A DNA stretch of 64,000 nt from Deinococcus sp. JMULE3 (GCF_013337115.1 NZ_SGWE01000004.1:1126001-1190000), one strand, 5' to 3'; counted from the stretch's first letter, positions 19,821 through 30,579 are shown. Notes: a model not told the origin generated them from the sequence alone. Made by a program: numbers and translations.

Positions 19821-20910
19821 CGTGCCGGGGACCGTGCAGGACGCCCGTGACCTGCTGATCCGCGCGGTGGGGATTCCCTCGCTGTCCGGGCAGGAGGGCG
19901 AGGTCGCGGCGTTCCTGCGGGACTGGATGGCCGCGCGTGGCTTCGAGGCCCGCGTGGACGAGGCCGGGAACGCGGTGGGTGAGCGGGGGCGCGGGCCGCT
20001 GACGGTGGCGCTGCTGGGCCACATGGACACCGTGCCGGGCGAGATTCCGGTGCGGGTGGACGAATCGGGCGTGCTGCACGGGCGCGGCAGCGTGGACGCC
20101 AAGGGGCCGCTGTGCGCGTTCATGGCGGCCGTGGCGACCCTGCCGGGCGAGGCGCTGGCGGCCGCGCGCTTCGTGGTGATCGGCGCGACCGAGGAGGAGG
20201 CGCCCAGCAGCCGGGGCGCGCGGCACATCCGCACCGTGATGCAGCCGGACGTGGTCCTGATCGGCGAGCCGAGCGCCTGGGAAGGCCTGACCCTGGGGTA
20301 CAAGGGGCGGCTGGTCGTGAAAGCGCAGGCGGTCAAGGAGAACTTCCACACCGCCGGGGACGGCAGCAGCGCCGGGGACGACCTGACCGAGGCGTGGTTC
20401 CGCGTGCGCGCCTGGGCGGCGGGGGCCGGGGAGCCGGGCGGCGTGTTCGGCGGCGTGCAGGCCACCATTCAGGACCTGGGGGCGGGCACGGACGGGCTGC
20501 ACCAGCGGGCGTGGGGCACCTTCGGGCTGCGCCTGCCGGTCAGCGTCTCGCCCGCGCAGGCGGAAGCCGCGATCCGCGCGGCGCTGGCCGACCTGGCGGG
20601 CCTGGAGCTGACCTTCGTGGGGCACGAGACGGCGGTGCGGCACCCGAAGGACAACGCGCTGACGCGGGCGTTCCGCGTGGCGATCCGCGAGCAGGGCGGG
20701 AGTCCGGTGTTCAAGGTGAAGACCGGCACGAGCGACATGAACGTGGTCGCCGCCCACTGGCCCGTCCCGACCCTGGCGTACGGCCCGGGCGACAGCGCGC
20801 TGGATCACACGCCCGAGGAGCGGCTGGACCTGGCCGAGTTCGACCGCGCGGTGGCGGTCCTGCGCGGCGCGCTGACGCGGCTGGCGCTGGGCGCGGCCAA
20901 GGCGGATTAA
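19813..20910 (+). CDS. lysK: [LysW]-lysine/ornithine hydrolase (M20 family)
   Basis: This 365-residue M20 metallopeptidase has GHMDTVPGE (metal ligand His/Asp), [26 protein letters not shown] (catalytic Glu pair) and GEPS, plus the LysK-typical [11 protein letters not shown]. In Thermus/Deinococcus LysK releases lysine from the carrier protein LysW at the end of the alpha-aminoadipate pathway. The closest alternatives are ArgE/DapE, but the KTGTSDMN segment favours LysK. The TTG at 19813 overlaps the upstream gene by 8 nt; a GTG at 19822 is an alternative. LysW and other pathway genes are not nearby. Confidence 0.88.
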   Translation: MTDVPGTVQDARDLLIRAVGIPSLSGQEGEVAAFLRDWMAARGFEARVDEAGNAVGERGRGPLTVALLGHMDTVPGEIPVRVDESGVLHGRGSVDAKGPLCAFMAAVATLPGEALAAARFVVIGATEEEAPSSRGARHIRTVMQPDVVLIGEPSAWEGLTLGYKGRLVVKAQAVKENFHTAGDGSSAGDDLTEAWFRVRAWAAGAGEPGGVFGGVQATIQDLGAGTDGLHQRAWGTFGLRLPVSVSPAQAEAAIRAALADLAGLELTFVGHETAVRHPKDNALTRAFRVAIREQGGSPVFKVKTGTSDMNVVAAHWPVPTLAYGPGDSALDHTPEERLDLAEFDRAVAVLRGALTRLALGAAKAD

Positions 20911-20919
20911 AGAGACCTT

Positions 20920-20948
20920 CATGCGGGCCACCCGGCGCGGCCCGCATG
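20920..20948. terminator. Hairpin after lysK
   Basis: CATGCGGGCC (20920-20929) pairs perfectly with GGCCCGCATG (20939-20948), 10 nt after the lysK stop. There is no T-run, so it could be a pause or mRNA-end hairpin. Confidence 0.5.
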
Positions 20949-21010
20949 ATCGGGGGCAATGACCCCTCTGCCCTGCCTGCCCCGCCCGTCCCGCCCGCGG
21001 GGGCGCTGAC

Positions 21011-22746
<1,736 letters not shown>

Positions 22747-22761
22747 GACAAGTGAATGCCA

Positions 22762-22796
22762 GCGGGGCACCACCTCGGTTCAGAGGGGTGCCCCGC
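22762..22796. terminator. Hairpin terminator between convergent genes
   Basis: GCGGGGCACCACCTC (22762-22776) pairs with GAGGGGTGCCCCGC (22783-22796) with one bulge. It separates the SLC13 gene and the small membrane gene at 22814. Confidence 0.6.
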
Positions 22797-22813
22797 GGTT
22801 CAGCTGGAATCGC

Positions 22814-22972
22814 TCAGATGAACAGTGGCGCGTCGGGATCGTCGGGCAGCGGGCGGTCCTTGCGGGCCAGCAGCGCGGCGGCGGTGCCAATCCCGATGAT
22901 CGCGCCCAGGGCAATCACGATCAGCGCCCAGGTCAGCGCGTGCGACGTCTCAGGATTGCGGTCTGAAGCCAT
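22814..22972 (-). CDS. Small single-helix membrane protein
   Basis: The 52-residue protein has a short polar N-terminus (MASDRNPETS), one membrane helix (LTWALIVIALGAIIGIGTAAALL) and an acidic tail (PLPDDPDAPLFI). A TATCCT -10 box ends 6 nt before the ATG, consistent with a leaderless transcript and this start. No family is recognised. It is convergent with the SLC13 permease, and the APH-like gene lies upstream on the same strand after 106 bp. Confidence 0.6.
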   Translation of the reverse strand: MASDRNPETSHALTWALIVIALGAIIGIGTAAALLARKDRPLPDDPDAPLFI

Positions 22973-23078
22973 GCGCGCAGGATACCAGCCTGCCACGCAC
23001 GCGGTCCTTACACCGCGTTCAGGGTTCCGCGTGAGCGGACGGACCTCCGCTGGCAGGCGCGGGCAGAATGGCCGGTGC

Positions 23079-23909
23079 TCACGCGGGAAGGGACTGTTCC
23101 GCCACCTGAAGAAAGCGGTCCCGTTGCCGTCCCCCGAACTGGGTCTCGTCCCATTCGGCCGCCGCGAGGGCGCGCAGCAGGGTGTAGAACGCCACCAGCG
23201 TGTTCTGCTGCTCATCCAGAGTCGAGTATCCGGCCAGCACGCCTGGCAGCGTGGCGGGCTCGTGCAGGGCGATCACGGCGAGATCCATCAGTCCGTCACC
23301 CGAGCGGAGGTCCTCCACGTCGATCAGCGCGACCTGCCCGTCGGCTGTCACCAGCAGGTGCTCGGGCTTTCCGTCGAACAGGATGACCTGTCGCCCCCGT
23401 GAAGCCAGCAGCGGCTCGACGGTCCGCCACCAGCGGCTCAGCCGTCCGGCGGCGTCCGGCGGGGCCCGCCCGGTGCCCAGCCAGTACGTCAGGGCGTGCC
23501 GCAGCCAGCCGAGCATCCAGGCGTCCCAGGTCTGCTGCTGCGGTGGGGGCCGCTCGCCGGGCACGGCATGCAGCCGGGCAAGCAGCGCACCTGCAGCCTG
23601 CTGGGCCGCCAGGGGACTCTCACCCGTCAGGGGCAGCCCGTCCACCCACGGCAGCAGCAGCCATTCCCAGCCGTCCGTGCCACGGGCCACGGGCGCCGCC
23701 ACGGGAAAGCCGCGCGCCCGCAGGAACGTCCGCGCGGCCACCTCGCGAGTCAGGCCATCTCCGGCCTCCTCCAGTTTGAGGACGAACCGGCCTTTGGGTG
23801 TGGTCACCTGGATCACCAGTCGGTCAAGTCGCGACACCAGGACCCGGTAACCGTGAAGGGGCGTCGCCAGGACCACTCCGGCCAGTCGCGCGGCGGTGTG
23901 GACGTTCAT
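23079..23909 (-). CDS. Aminoglycoside-phosphotransferase-like kinase
   Basis: The 276-residue product has the APH/choline-kinase fold: a nucleotide-binding N-lobe (FVLKLEEAGDGLTREV, with the ATP-site Lys), hinge LLLPWVDGLPLTGE, catalytic loop VILFDGKPEHLLV and metal-binding LIDVEDLRSGDGLMDLA. The usual HGDxxxxN loop is altered: His is Phe and the Asn is His, while the catalytic Asp stays. It may thus phosphorylate a small metabolite with changed efficiency or be a diverged enzyme. There is no evidence that it acts on aminoglycosides. No clear SD or TANNNT precedes the ATG. Confidence 0.82.
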   Translation of the reverse strand: MNVHTAARLAGVVLATPLHGYRVLVSRLDRLVIQVTTPKGRFVLKLEEAGDGLTREVAARTFLRARGFPVAAPVARGTDGWEWLLLPWVDGLPLTGESPLAAQQAAGALLARLHAVPGERPPPQQQTWDAWMLGWLRHALTYWLGTGRAPPDAAGRLSRWWRTVEPLLASRGRQVILFDGKPEHLLVTADGQVALIDVEDLRSGDGLMDLAVIALHEPATLPGVLAGYSTLDEQQNTLVAFYTLLRALAAAEWDETQFGGRQRDRFLQVAEQSLPA

Positions 23910-23998
23910 ACCCAGTTGTATCCGGCGTGAGGTCCGGGGCGCATTGGCCTATCAGCTCCCCTCTCACCTTCGCCCTTCAATTCAAGTCGGAGTCCGTC

Positions 23999-25282
23999 TC
24001 AGTCGTCCCCGGCCGGTTTGTCGAGCTGGCGGGGCAGGCGCGTCCAGAGGAGCATCACGGCGACCGATCCCAGGGCGGCCAGGGTGATCAGGCCCGCGCG
24101 GGGGCCGAGGATCCAGTCGCGGCTGATCAGGGTGCTGGCGATCAGGGCGCCGGGGGGGCCCATGCCGACGAGCACGAAGGAGTACAGGCTCATGACGCGG
24201 CCGCGCAGCGCGTCGGGGATGGTGAGTTGCACGGTGCTGTTGGCGCTGACGAGCAGGCTGAGCATGCCGAAGCCGCACGCGGCGAGCACCGGGAAGGCCA
24301 GGGTGGGGCCGGGGGTGAGGGCCAGCAGGACGGCACTGGCGATCAGGATGAGCGCGCCGAGGCGCAGGTTCCGCAGCGGGTTGGGGCGGCTGGCCTGCCA
24401 GAGTGCTCCGGCCATGGCGCCGATGCCGAACGCGGCGGACAGCGCACCGAAGGTCGCCTCGCGCGCGCCGAACACCACGCGGGCGTAGTAGGGGATGATC
24501 ACGTTGAAATTGATGATGGTGAGGCTGAGCGCCCCGACGAGCAGCATGACGTTGCGCACGGCGGGCGTGGCGCGCACGTAGCGCAGGCCTTCTTTCACGT
24601 CGCCGAGCATGCTGCCGCGCGGCCCGAAGTCGCGGGCCGGGAAGGGCAGCGTGGCGATCACGTACAGCACCACGAAGAACGACGCGACGTTCAGGTAGAA
24701 CGGCAGCGCCAGTCGTGAGATGTTCTCGGCGTTCCCGCCGGCGAGCAGCGTGACGCCCAGCGCGGCGACCACGCCGAACAGCGCCTGCCCCAGGGTGCGG
24801 CTGACGTTGAACGACAGGCTGTTCAGCGCGACGGCGTTCGGGACGTCGCTGCGGGGCACGAAGTCCACGACCATGCTCTGGCGGGCGGGCATGTCGAAGG
24901 CGTTCGCGGTGCCGCTGACGAACGCGATCAGCATGACGAGCGGCAGGGTGACGACGCCCAGGTGCGTGGTGACGGCCAGCGCGGTGGCGGTCGCCAGCAG
25001 GGTCAGTTGCGTGGCGAGCAGCACCCGGCGGCGCGGGACGCGGTCGATCACGGCCCCGGCGAACAGCGAGAGCAGCAGGCTGGGCATGAACTGCGCGACT
25101 GTCACCCAGCCCAGCGCGGCGCTGCTGCCGCCCGAGAGTTCCAGCACGAGGTACTGCTGCGCGGTGGCCTGCATCCACGAGCCGACCAGTGAGAGCAGCT
25201 GCGAGAACCAGTAGCGGCGGTAGTGGGGGTGTCGCAGGGCGCTGAAGGTGCGCGTGCCCCACGCCTGGGTGCGGGCGATCAC
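23999..25282 (-). CDS. MFS transporter (exporter type)
   Basis: The 427-residue protein has 12 predicted helices of the MFS_3/EntS-like group. The first segment is HYRRYWFSQLLSLVGSWMQATAQQYLV, typical of this group; the loop-2 signature is FAGAVIDRVPRRRVLL, and MPARQSMVVDFVPRSDVPNA is the characteristic loop-4 motif. Such proteins export small molecules or drugs by proton antiport; the substrate is unknown. The GTG start at 25282 is 6 nt after a TATGGT -10 box (leaderless). It is divergent from the LysM-NlpC gene. A short fragment resembling the 3' edge of repeat family 1 lies just beyond its stop (23978-23998). Confidence 0.92.
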   Translation of the reverse strand: MIARTQAWGTRTFSALRHPHYRRYWFSQLLSLVGSWMQATAQQYLVLELSGGSSAALGWVTVAQFMPSLLLSLFAGAVIDRVPRRRVLLATQLTLLATATALAVTTHLGVVTLPLVMLIAFVSGTANAFDMPARQSMVVDFVPRSDVPNAVALNSLSFNVSRTLGQALFGVVAALGVTLLAGGNAENISRLALPFYLNVASFFVVLYVIATLPFPARDFGPRGSMLGDVKEGLRYVRATPAVRNVMLLVGALSLTIINFNVIIPYYARVVFGAREATFGALSAAFGIGAMAGALWQASRPNPLRNLRLGALILIASAVLLALTPGPTLAFPVLAACGFGMLSLLVSANSTVQLTIPDALRGRVMSLYSFVLVGMGPPGALIASTLISRDWILGPRAGLITLAALGSVAVMLLWTRLPRQLDKPAGDD

Positions 25283-25471
25283 CCGCCCACCATACGCCCG
25301 CTTGCCGTGGCGGCCCTGTGGGCGTTCCCACTGGCAGGACCGTGCCCGCGCCGGGGGACCGGTGGGGGTGGTGTTGCGGCGGCCGGGGGCGCGTGTTACG
25401 GTGCGCGGTGATCCACAGCTCCTTCACCGGCTTCTCACGCTGCTCTCCCGTTTCCTGATGCCCGTTTTCTG

Positions 25472-26524
25472 ATGCCTGATTCCCGACTCCTGCCCCTGTG
25501 TCTGCTGCTCGGCGCGCTCCTCGTGGGCGGCGCGGACGCTCAGGCGGTCTTCACGGACGCCACCTCGGCGCCCGTGGGCGTGACCGGCGGCCTGGACACG
25601 GTCACGGTGCAGCCCGGCGACACGGCGTTCAGCCTCGCGCGGCGCGCGGGCCTGAGCGTCGCGGACCTGCTGGCCCTGAACGGCCTGAGCAGCGCGGACC
25701 TGCGGGTGGGGCAGGTGCTGCGCCTGCGGGTCCTGCCCGTCACGTACGCCGTGCAGCCCGGCGACACGCTGTACGCCCTGGCACGCCGCTTCGGCGTCAG
25801 CGTGGACGCCCTGCTGACCGCCAGCGCCCTCCCGGCAGGGACGGTGCTGAAGGTCGGGCAGGTCCTGACCCTCCCGGCGGGCACGGTCGTCACCCCGGCC
25901 GTGCAGGCGCAGTCTGCGCCCACCCGCACGCCGGTCGCGGTTCCGGCCGCGCCGGGCGCGTCTCCCTTCCAGCCGCTGACGCCCGCGCAGACCGCCCCGG
26001 TCCTCCAGCCGGTGGGACCGATGCCGCGCCCACCGTCCACGGGCACCCCCGCAGGTCCGCCCGTGACGGGCAGCCTCGCGCCCACGCTGGTGACCCCCAC
26101 GCTGCCGGTGAGCGCCCAGACGCCACTGACGGGCGACTGGCGAACCGCCGCGCTGAGCCTGCTGAACACCCCGTACGTGTTCGGCGGGGCGAACCGCACC
26201 GGGACGGACTGCAGTGGGCTGGTGCTGCAGGTGTTCACGCCGCTGGGCGTGACGCTGCCCCGCACGAGCGCCGAGCAGGCCCGAGCGGGGCAGTCGGTCG
26301 CGCCGGGGGCGCTGGAGGCGGGCGACCTGGTGTTCTTCGACACGGAAGGTTCGGGGCGCGTGTCGCACGTCGGGATCTACTTGGGTGAGGACCAGTTCAT
26401 CAGCGCGAACTCGTACCAGGGGCGCGTGACGGTGGACCGCCTGCGCGCGGACCGGTACTGGGGGCCGCGTTTCGTGGGGGCGCGGCGCGTGCTGGGCGTG
26501 ACCGCGCTGGCCTCCGGCCGCTGA
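25472..26524 (+). CDS. LysM-NlpC/P60 peptidoglycan endopeptidase
   Basis: This 350-residue secreted protein has a signal peptide (LPLCLLLGALLVGGADA), two LysM peptidoglycan-binding repeats (about 43-86, VTVQPGDTAFSLARRAG; about 91-134, YAVQPGDTLYALARRFG), a Pro/Thr-rich linker (140-220) and a C-terminal NlpC/P60 cysteine peptidase. Catalytic Cys247 lies in GTDCSGLV and His299 in RVSHVGIYLG. It should cleave peptide stems of the wall outside the cytoplasmic membrane. The ATG at 25472 has no SD; the preceding bases contain an imperfect duplication around CTGATGCC. A bidirectional terminator lies just after it. Confidence 0.95.
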   Translation: MPDSRLLPLCLLLGALLVGGADAQAVFTDATSAPVGVTGGLDTVTVQPGDTAFSLARRAGLSVADLLALNGLSSADLRVGQVLRLRVLPVTYAVQPGDTLYALARRFGVSVDALLTASALPAGTVLKVGQVLTLPAGTVVTPAVQAQSAPTRTPVAVPAAPGASPFQPLTPAQTAPVLQPVGPMPRPPSTGTPAGPPVTGSLAPTLVTPTLPVSAQTPLTGDWRTAALSLLNTPYVFGGANRTGTDCSGLVLQVFTPLGVTLPRTSAEQARAGQSVAPGALEAGDLVFFDTEGSGRVSHVGIYLGEDQFISANSYQGRVTVDRLRADRYWGPRFVGARRVLGVTALASGR

Positions 26525-26550
26525 GCGGCGCTCCTTTCCGCGATGTGGCG

Positions 26551-26581
26551 CGGCCCCACCGCAACGACATCGGTGGGGCCG
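26551..26581. terminator. Perfect 11-bp hairpin between convergent genes
   Basis: CGGCCCCACCG (26551-26561) pairs with CGGTGGGGCCG (26571-26581). It lies between the stops of the LysM-NlpC gene and the RHH gene and can serve both strands. Confidence 0.65.
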
Positions 26582-26593
26582 TGGCGCCGTGGT

Positions 26594-26818
26594 TCAGCCC
26601 TCGTCGGCGACGGAGTCGTGGTCGAGGATGGAGCGGTACTGTTCGAGGTTCTCGCCCTCGCCGAGTTCACGCGCGATCTTCTCGATGGCGAGACGCACGA
26701 CCTCGCTCTTGCTGATCAGGCGTTCGGGGCTGGACAGTTCGTAGGCGGTGCGGGTCAGCAGGGCGTCCTGCTCGTCGCTGATCACCACCTGGAGCCGTTT
26801 GCGTTCCTTCTTGGGCAT
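26594..26818 (-). CDS. Ribbon-helix-helix-like small DNA-binding protein
   Basis: The 74-residue protein starts MPKKERKRLQVVISDEQDALL, the basic beta-strand and first helix expected of an RHH fold, followed by ERLISKSEVVRLAIEKIARELGE, which resembles the second helix of CopG/MetJ-like proteins. RHH proteins dimerise and bind operators. An AGGAG Shine-Dalgarno lies 4 nt before the ATG at 26818. No toxin gene is beside it, so it is not an obvious antitoxin. It is convergent with the LysM-NlpC gene and divergent from murA. The target is unknown. Confidence 0.78.
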   Translation of the reverse strand: MPKKERKRLQVVISDEQDALLTRTAYELSSPERLISKSEVVRLAIEKIARELGEGENLEQYRSILDHDSVADEG

Positions 26819-27096
26819 GCCTCTCCTGAAACGGGGCCGCGCCGCGCCGCAGAGGCGCCGGGCTGGCCGGGGTCCGTGCGGGCAGCCTACCACGCGCCTT
26901 GCACGTCAACAACATGAGCTGGATGTGGTGGTTTGGTCTCAGGTCAGCTCATCCGCACGTGACGAAGGGCCTGTATGGTCAGTGTGGACGGCCGTTGAGC
27001 AAGATGTGTAACATGCACCCATGCCGCGCGCTGTCCGGCACACTCCACTGACCCCCACGGCGCGCCCTGCGCGGCCCGCCTGCTGAAAGGAACCCG

Positions 27097-28380
27097 ATGC
27101 ACCTGACCCCACTGCATGTCCAGGGCGGCCGCCCCCTCAGCGGCCAGATCACCGTTCAGGGCAGCAAGAACGCCGCTCTGCCCGTCATCGTCGCCACCCT
27201 GCTGACCCGCGAGAAGGTCACGCTGCACGGCATCCCCCGCCTGAGCGACGTCCGCACCATCCTCGACCTGATGGCGCACCTGGGCACCCAGCACGCCTGG
27301 GTGGGCGAGAACAGCCTGGAACTGCACACCCCGGAGATCCTGAACACCGACGCGCCCTACGCGCTGGTCAGCAAGATGCGCGCCAGCTTCATCGTCATGG
27401 GCGCCATCCTGGCCCGCACCGGGCAGGCCACCGTGTCCATGCCCGGCGGCTGCGCCTGGGGGCCCCGCCCGGTCGACCAGCACGTCAAGGCCCTGCGCGC
27501 CCTGGGCGTGGACGTCACCGAGGACAACGGCAACTTCAGCGCCCAGCGCAGCGGCAGCCTGAACGGGCAGTTCATCTTCGAACTGCTGACCGTGGGCGGC
27601 ACGCACAACGCCATCCTGGCCGCCACGCTCGGCGACGGCGTGGTCACGCTGGAGAACGCCAGCATCGACACGGACGTCGTGGAACTCATCGAGTTCCTGA
27701 ACCACCTGGGCGCCGACATCCAGGGCGCGGGCACGCACACCCTGACCATCCGGGGCGTCGCGGCGCTGCGCGGCGGGGAGTACCGCGTCATTCCCGACCG
27801 CATCGAGGCCGGGACGTTCATGCTGCTGGCCGCCGCGACCCGCAGCCGCTTCACCGTGAACAACGTCCGCACCGACCACCTGCGCGCCGTGATCGGCAAA
27901 CTGCACGAGATCGGCGTGGACGTCACCGAGGACGGCCTGAGCGTCACCGTGGACGCCACGGACCGCGAGCTGAAGCCCGTGAACATCACCACCCAGAGCT
28001 ACCCGGGCTTCCCCACCGACCTGCAACCCCAGATGAGCGCGCTGCTCGCCACGATTCCCGGCACCAGCGTCGTGCAGGACCCCGTGTACCCCGACCGCCT
28101 GACGCACGTCGCGGAACTGCACCGCATGGGCGCCACCATCACCGTCAGCGGGTACACGCAGATCATCCAGGGCGGCGCGCTGCGTTCCGCGCCCGTGAAG
28201 GCCGCCGACCTGCGCGCCGGCGCGGCGCTGTTCATCGCGGGCCTCACCTGCGACGGCGACACCGTCATCGACGGCGTGCAGTACCTCAACCGCGGCTACG
28301 AACGCCTCGCCGAACGCCTCCAGGGCCTCGGGGCGAACGTCACCCAGCGCGAGACGGAACTCGTCCCCGCCGCCGACTGA
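27097..28380 (+). CDS. murA: UDP-N-acetylglucosamine 1-carboxyvinyltransferase
   Basis: This 427-residue enzyme transfers enolpyruvate from PEP to UDP-GlcNAc, the first committed step of peptidoglycan synthesis. The UDP-GlcNAc-binding GSKNAALP (Lys24) and the catalytic loop PGGCAWGPRPVDQH with Cys119, the target of fosfomycin, are intact, as is the C-terminal LRAGAALFIAGL. Length fits MurA. The ATG at 27097 has AAAGGA 6 nt upstream. A strong hairpin terminator follows, then a family-3 repeat. There is a single gene copy in this window. Confidence 0.97.
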   Translation: MHLTPLHVQGGRPLSGQITVQGSKNAALPVIVATLLTREKVTLHGIPRLSDVRTILDLMAHLGTQHAWVGENSLELHTPEILNTDAPYALVSKMRASFIVMGAILARTGQATVSMPGGCAWGPRPVDQHVKALRALGVDVTEDNGNFSAQRSGSLNGQFIFELLTVGGTHNAILAATLGDGVVTLENASIDTDVVELIEFLNHLGADIQGAGTHTLTIRGVAALRGGEYRVIPDRIEAGTFMLLAAATRSRFTVNNVRTDHLRAVIGKLHEIGVDVTEDGLSVTVDATDRELKPVNITTQSYPGFPTDLQPQMSALLATIPGTSVVQDPVYPDRLTHVAELHRMGATITVSGYTQIIQGGALRSAPVKAADLRAGAALFIAGLTCDGDTVIDGVQYLNRGYERLAERLQGLGANVTQRETELVPAAD

Positions 28381-28386
28381 GTCTCG

Positions 28387-28430
28387 ACGGAGAACGCCGC
28401 CTCAGGTCAGCCGGGGCGGCGTTCTCCGTT
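28387..28430. terminator. 15-bp perfect hairpin terminator after murA
   Basis: ACGGAGAACGCCGCC (28387-28401) pairs with GGCGGCGTTCTCCGT (28415-28429) with a 13-nt loop, ending in TT. It starts 6 nt after the murA stop. Confidence 0.75.
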
Positions 28431-28532
28431 GATGGTCGATGGTCGATGGTCGATGGTCAACAGCGTGTGCGCGGCGGACCCGGCCAAGTCAAGCCGACCC
28501 ACTCCCCACTCCCCACAACCCACTCCCCCCCT
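28431..28532. repeat. Intergenic heptad repeat, family 3, copy 1
   Basis: Four tandem GGTCGAT units (28431-28460) are followed by GGTCAACAGCG, a GC-rich core and a C-rich tail with CCCACT units. The core and tail align with 32484-32596. It lies between convergent murA and the Fe-S gene. Confidence 0.7.
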
Positions 28533-29546
28533 TCACATCACGCTGTCACTCTCGCGCAGGAGCAGGGGCGCGTTGAACGCGGCGGGGCGCCAGTGGGTCT
28601 GGGCGTGGATGGCCTGCGGGGGGCAGGAGTGCAGGCAGGCCATGCAGCCGGTGCAGGCGCTGAGGTTCAGCAGGAGGTGCACGCCGCCGTCGGGTTGCAG
28701 GTCGCGGGTGATGGCGTCGGTCGGGCAGACGTTCGCGCAGACGGGGCAGTCGATGCAGGTGTCGTCCACGAGCGGCGCGGGCCAGGGGATGGCGGCGTCG
28801 TCGGGCGGGGTGGGTTTGAGGCTGCGGGCGCGCCACGTCCATTCCTGGGGGGTGCGGTCCTCGGGGACGCTCCAGTCCACGAACGGGAGGGGGCTCTCGG
28901 GGATGCTCTGTGCGAGGTGCTGTTTGCCCGCGCGGAACAGCGCGCCGAACGCGCCGCGCCGCGAGACGGTCAGGGAGCGGCTGGCGTCCTCGGGCGTGGC
29001 GGGGCGGATGGTGACCTGCGCGGGCTTGCCAGTGGGGGCGCGCAGGGCCTGGGCGGTGTCGAGCACGCGGGCCAGCCTCTCGGGGACGTCGGGCGCGCCG
29101 ACGGGGCACTCGGCGCAGTCCCCGTGGATGAGAGTCAGGGGTGCGCCCCACGCGCCCGCCGCCGAGAGCAGCGCGGGCGTGACGCGGCCCAGGCACGGCA
29201 GGCTGGGGCCGCCCGCGCCGCTGCGGGCGCAGGTGAGGCTGGCGTCCGGCGCGGCGCGGCTGGCCGCGTCCTGCTGGTCGCGCACGCTCTGCAGGGCCGG
29301 TTCGAGGTTGTATTCCAGGGCGCCGCTGGGGCAGACCTGCACGCACAGGCCGCAGCCGGTGCAGAGGTCCGGGTCGATCTGGATGCTGCTGCCAAGCATG
29401 CCGAGGCTGATGGCGTCGTGCGGGCAGGTGGTGTGGCAGGCGTCGCAGCCGCCCACCGCCTGCCGTTCGAGGAGGCAGCGGGGGGCGGTGAAGCGCGGCA
29501 CGTGGTTCCCGGCGTCGTCCAGCCGGGCGAGGACACCCTGAAGCAT
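28533..29546 (-). CDS. Multi-cluster 4Fe-4S ferredoxin-type protein
   Basis: The 337-residue protein has two pairs of 4Fe-4S motifs: an N-terminal pair (GGCDACHTTCPHDAI, CTGCGLCVQVCPSGAL, about residues 33-90) and a C-terminal pair (CIDCPVCANVCPTDAI, CTGCMACLHSCPPQAI, about 265-320). Between them are further Cys residues (GDCAECPVG) and a Pro/Arg-rich stretch. It is probably an electron-transfer protein or subunit of a larger redox complex, but no oxidoreductase partner is adjacent. A TAGACT box ends 6 nt before the ATG (leaderless). The ybaN-like gene lies upstream on the same strand with a 9-bp gap. Confidence 0.85.
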   Translation of the reverse strand: MLQGVLARLDDAGNHVPRFTAPRCLLERQAVGGCDACHTTCPHDAISLGMLGSSIQIDPDLCTGCGLCVQVCPSGALEYNLEPALQSVRDQQDAASRAAPDASLTCARSGAGGPSLPCLGRVTPALLSAAGAWGAPLTLIHGDCAECPVGAPDVPERLARVLDTAQALRAPTGKPAQVTIRPATPEDASRSLTVSRRGAFGALFRAGKQHLAQSIPESPLPFVDWSVPEDRTPQEWTWRARSLKPTPPDDAAIPWPAPLVDDTCIDCPVCANVCPTDAITRDLQPDGGVHLLLNLSACTGCMACLHSCPPQAIHAQTHWRPAAFNAPLLLRESDSVM

Positions 29547-29555
29547 GCGTGGAGT

Positions 29556-29972
29556 CTACGCGCCGCGGGGCGGATCGCGGCGGGTGGGAATCTTCATGGT
29601 GATGTACGCGACGCCCGCCAGCCCGATCAGCACCCACGCGACCTGCCCGATCAGGACCGGGATGCGCGGCACGCTGAACGCCACGGCCAGCGCGATGCAG
29701 GTGCAGGCGATCCACTTGGCGCGCAGCGGCATGCCCAGCCCCGCGCGGTAATCGCGCACCAGCGCGCCGATGATGGGCCGGGACAGCAGCCACGCCTCCC
29801 AGCGCGGGTCGCCCTTACTGAACGCGGCGGCGGCCAGCACGAACCACACCGTGCCGGGGAAGCCGGGGAGGATCAGGCCCAGCACGCCCAGTCCGGTCAG
29901 CAGGAACCCGGCGGCCACCCACAGCGGGCGGCGGCGGGGCGGCGCGTCGGGACGCGGGGCGGGGTCGGTCAT
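29556..29972 (-). CDS. YbaN/DUF454 family inner membrane protein
   Basis: The 138-residue protein matches DUF454: the first helix region RPLWVAAGFLLTGLGVLGLILPGFPGTVWFVLAAAAFSKGDPRWEAWLL is nearly diagnostic (PGFPGT and FSKGDPR are the conserved parts). Two more helices follow (WIACTCIALAVAFSV and VLIGLAGVAYITMKI). The cellular role of YbaN proteins is unknown. A TACGCT -10 box ends 7 nt before the ATG, so the mRNA is probably leaderless. It is followed by the Fe-S gene on the same strand. Confidence 0.9.
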   Translation of the reverse strand: MTDPAPRPDAPPRRRPLWVAAGFLLTGLGVLGLILPGFPGTVWFVLAAAAFSKGDPRWEAWLLSRPIIGALVRDYRAGLGMPLRAKWIACTCIALAVAFSVPRIPVLIGQVAWVLIGLAGVAYITMKIPTRRDPPRGA

Positions 29973-30013
29973 GACCGGCAGCGTACCGCGCGCCGCACCT
30001 GCGGGTGTCCCCG

Positions 30014-30544
30014 TCAGGCGGGGAGGATCAGGATGCCGTCCTCGTCGGCGTGGATGACGTCGCCGGGGTGGATGGTCACGCCCGCGAACGTGACGGGCAC
30101 GTCGCGTTCACCGAGGCGTTCCTTGCCGCTGCGGCGCGGGTGGGCGGCCAGGGCGCGCACGCCGAGGTTCAGTTGCGCCAGTTCGCTGGTGTCGCGCACG
30201 CAGCCGTTCACGATCACGCCCGCCCAGCCACTGTCGACCGCCAGTTCACCCAGCTGCCCGCCCAGCAGCGCGCACTCCAGGCTCCCGCCGCCGTCCACGA
30301 CGAGCACGCGGCCCTCGCCGGGCTGACCGAGCGCCTCGCGCACCAGGGGGTTGTGGCCGGGCACGCGCAGGGTCACGGCCTGGCCGTTGAAGCGCGGGCG
30401 GCCCCCGAATTCCCGGAACATGGGCGCGAGGATGGGCGCGTCGGGCCGCAGGTCGCTGAGGTCCGTGACGGGCAGGTCCTCGGTGGGCAACGTCTCCGTG
30501 GACTGCTCCAGTTCGGGGGTGGTGTCACTGGTTGTGCGGGTCAT
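30014..30544 (-). CDS. RraA family protein
   Basis: This 176-residue protein belongs to the RraA/HMG-aldolase fold: [22 protein letters not shown] near the N-terminus, [37 protein letters not shown] (the conserved metal-site RD) and [16 protein letters not shown] at the C-terminus. In E. coli RraA inhibits RNase E, while related proteins are 4-hydroxy-4-methyl-2-oxoglutarate aldolases; both activities are possible here. The first ~27 residues (Thr/Glu-rich) are an extension. The gene lies 35 bp downstream of xdhC on the same strand, so the two probably share an mRNA. Confidence 0.9.
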   Translation of the reverse strand: MTRTTSDTTPELEQSTETLPTEDLPVTDLSDLRPDAPILAPMFREFGGRPRFNGQAVTLRVPGHNPLVREALGQPGEGRVLVVDGGGSLECALLGGQLGELAVDSGWAGVIVNGCVRDTSELAQLNLGVRALAAHPRRSGKERLGERDVPVTFAGVTIHPGDVIHADEDGILILPA

Positions 30545-30579
30545 GCCGCAGTACAGCAGCCGCGCCGGGGTGGGGGTGT

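Noticed and set aside
23976..23999. Fourth copy of repeat family 1 after the MFS gene
   Set aside because: Only about 20 bases at the 3' edge match, and neither stem is present; at most it is a remnant.
28431..28460. Tandem units suggesting a CRISPR array
   Set aside because: The units are 7 bases without spacers and no cas gene is present.
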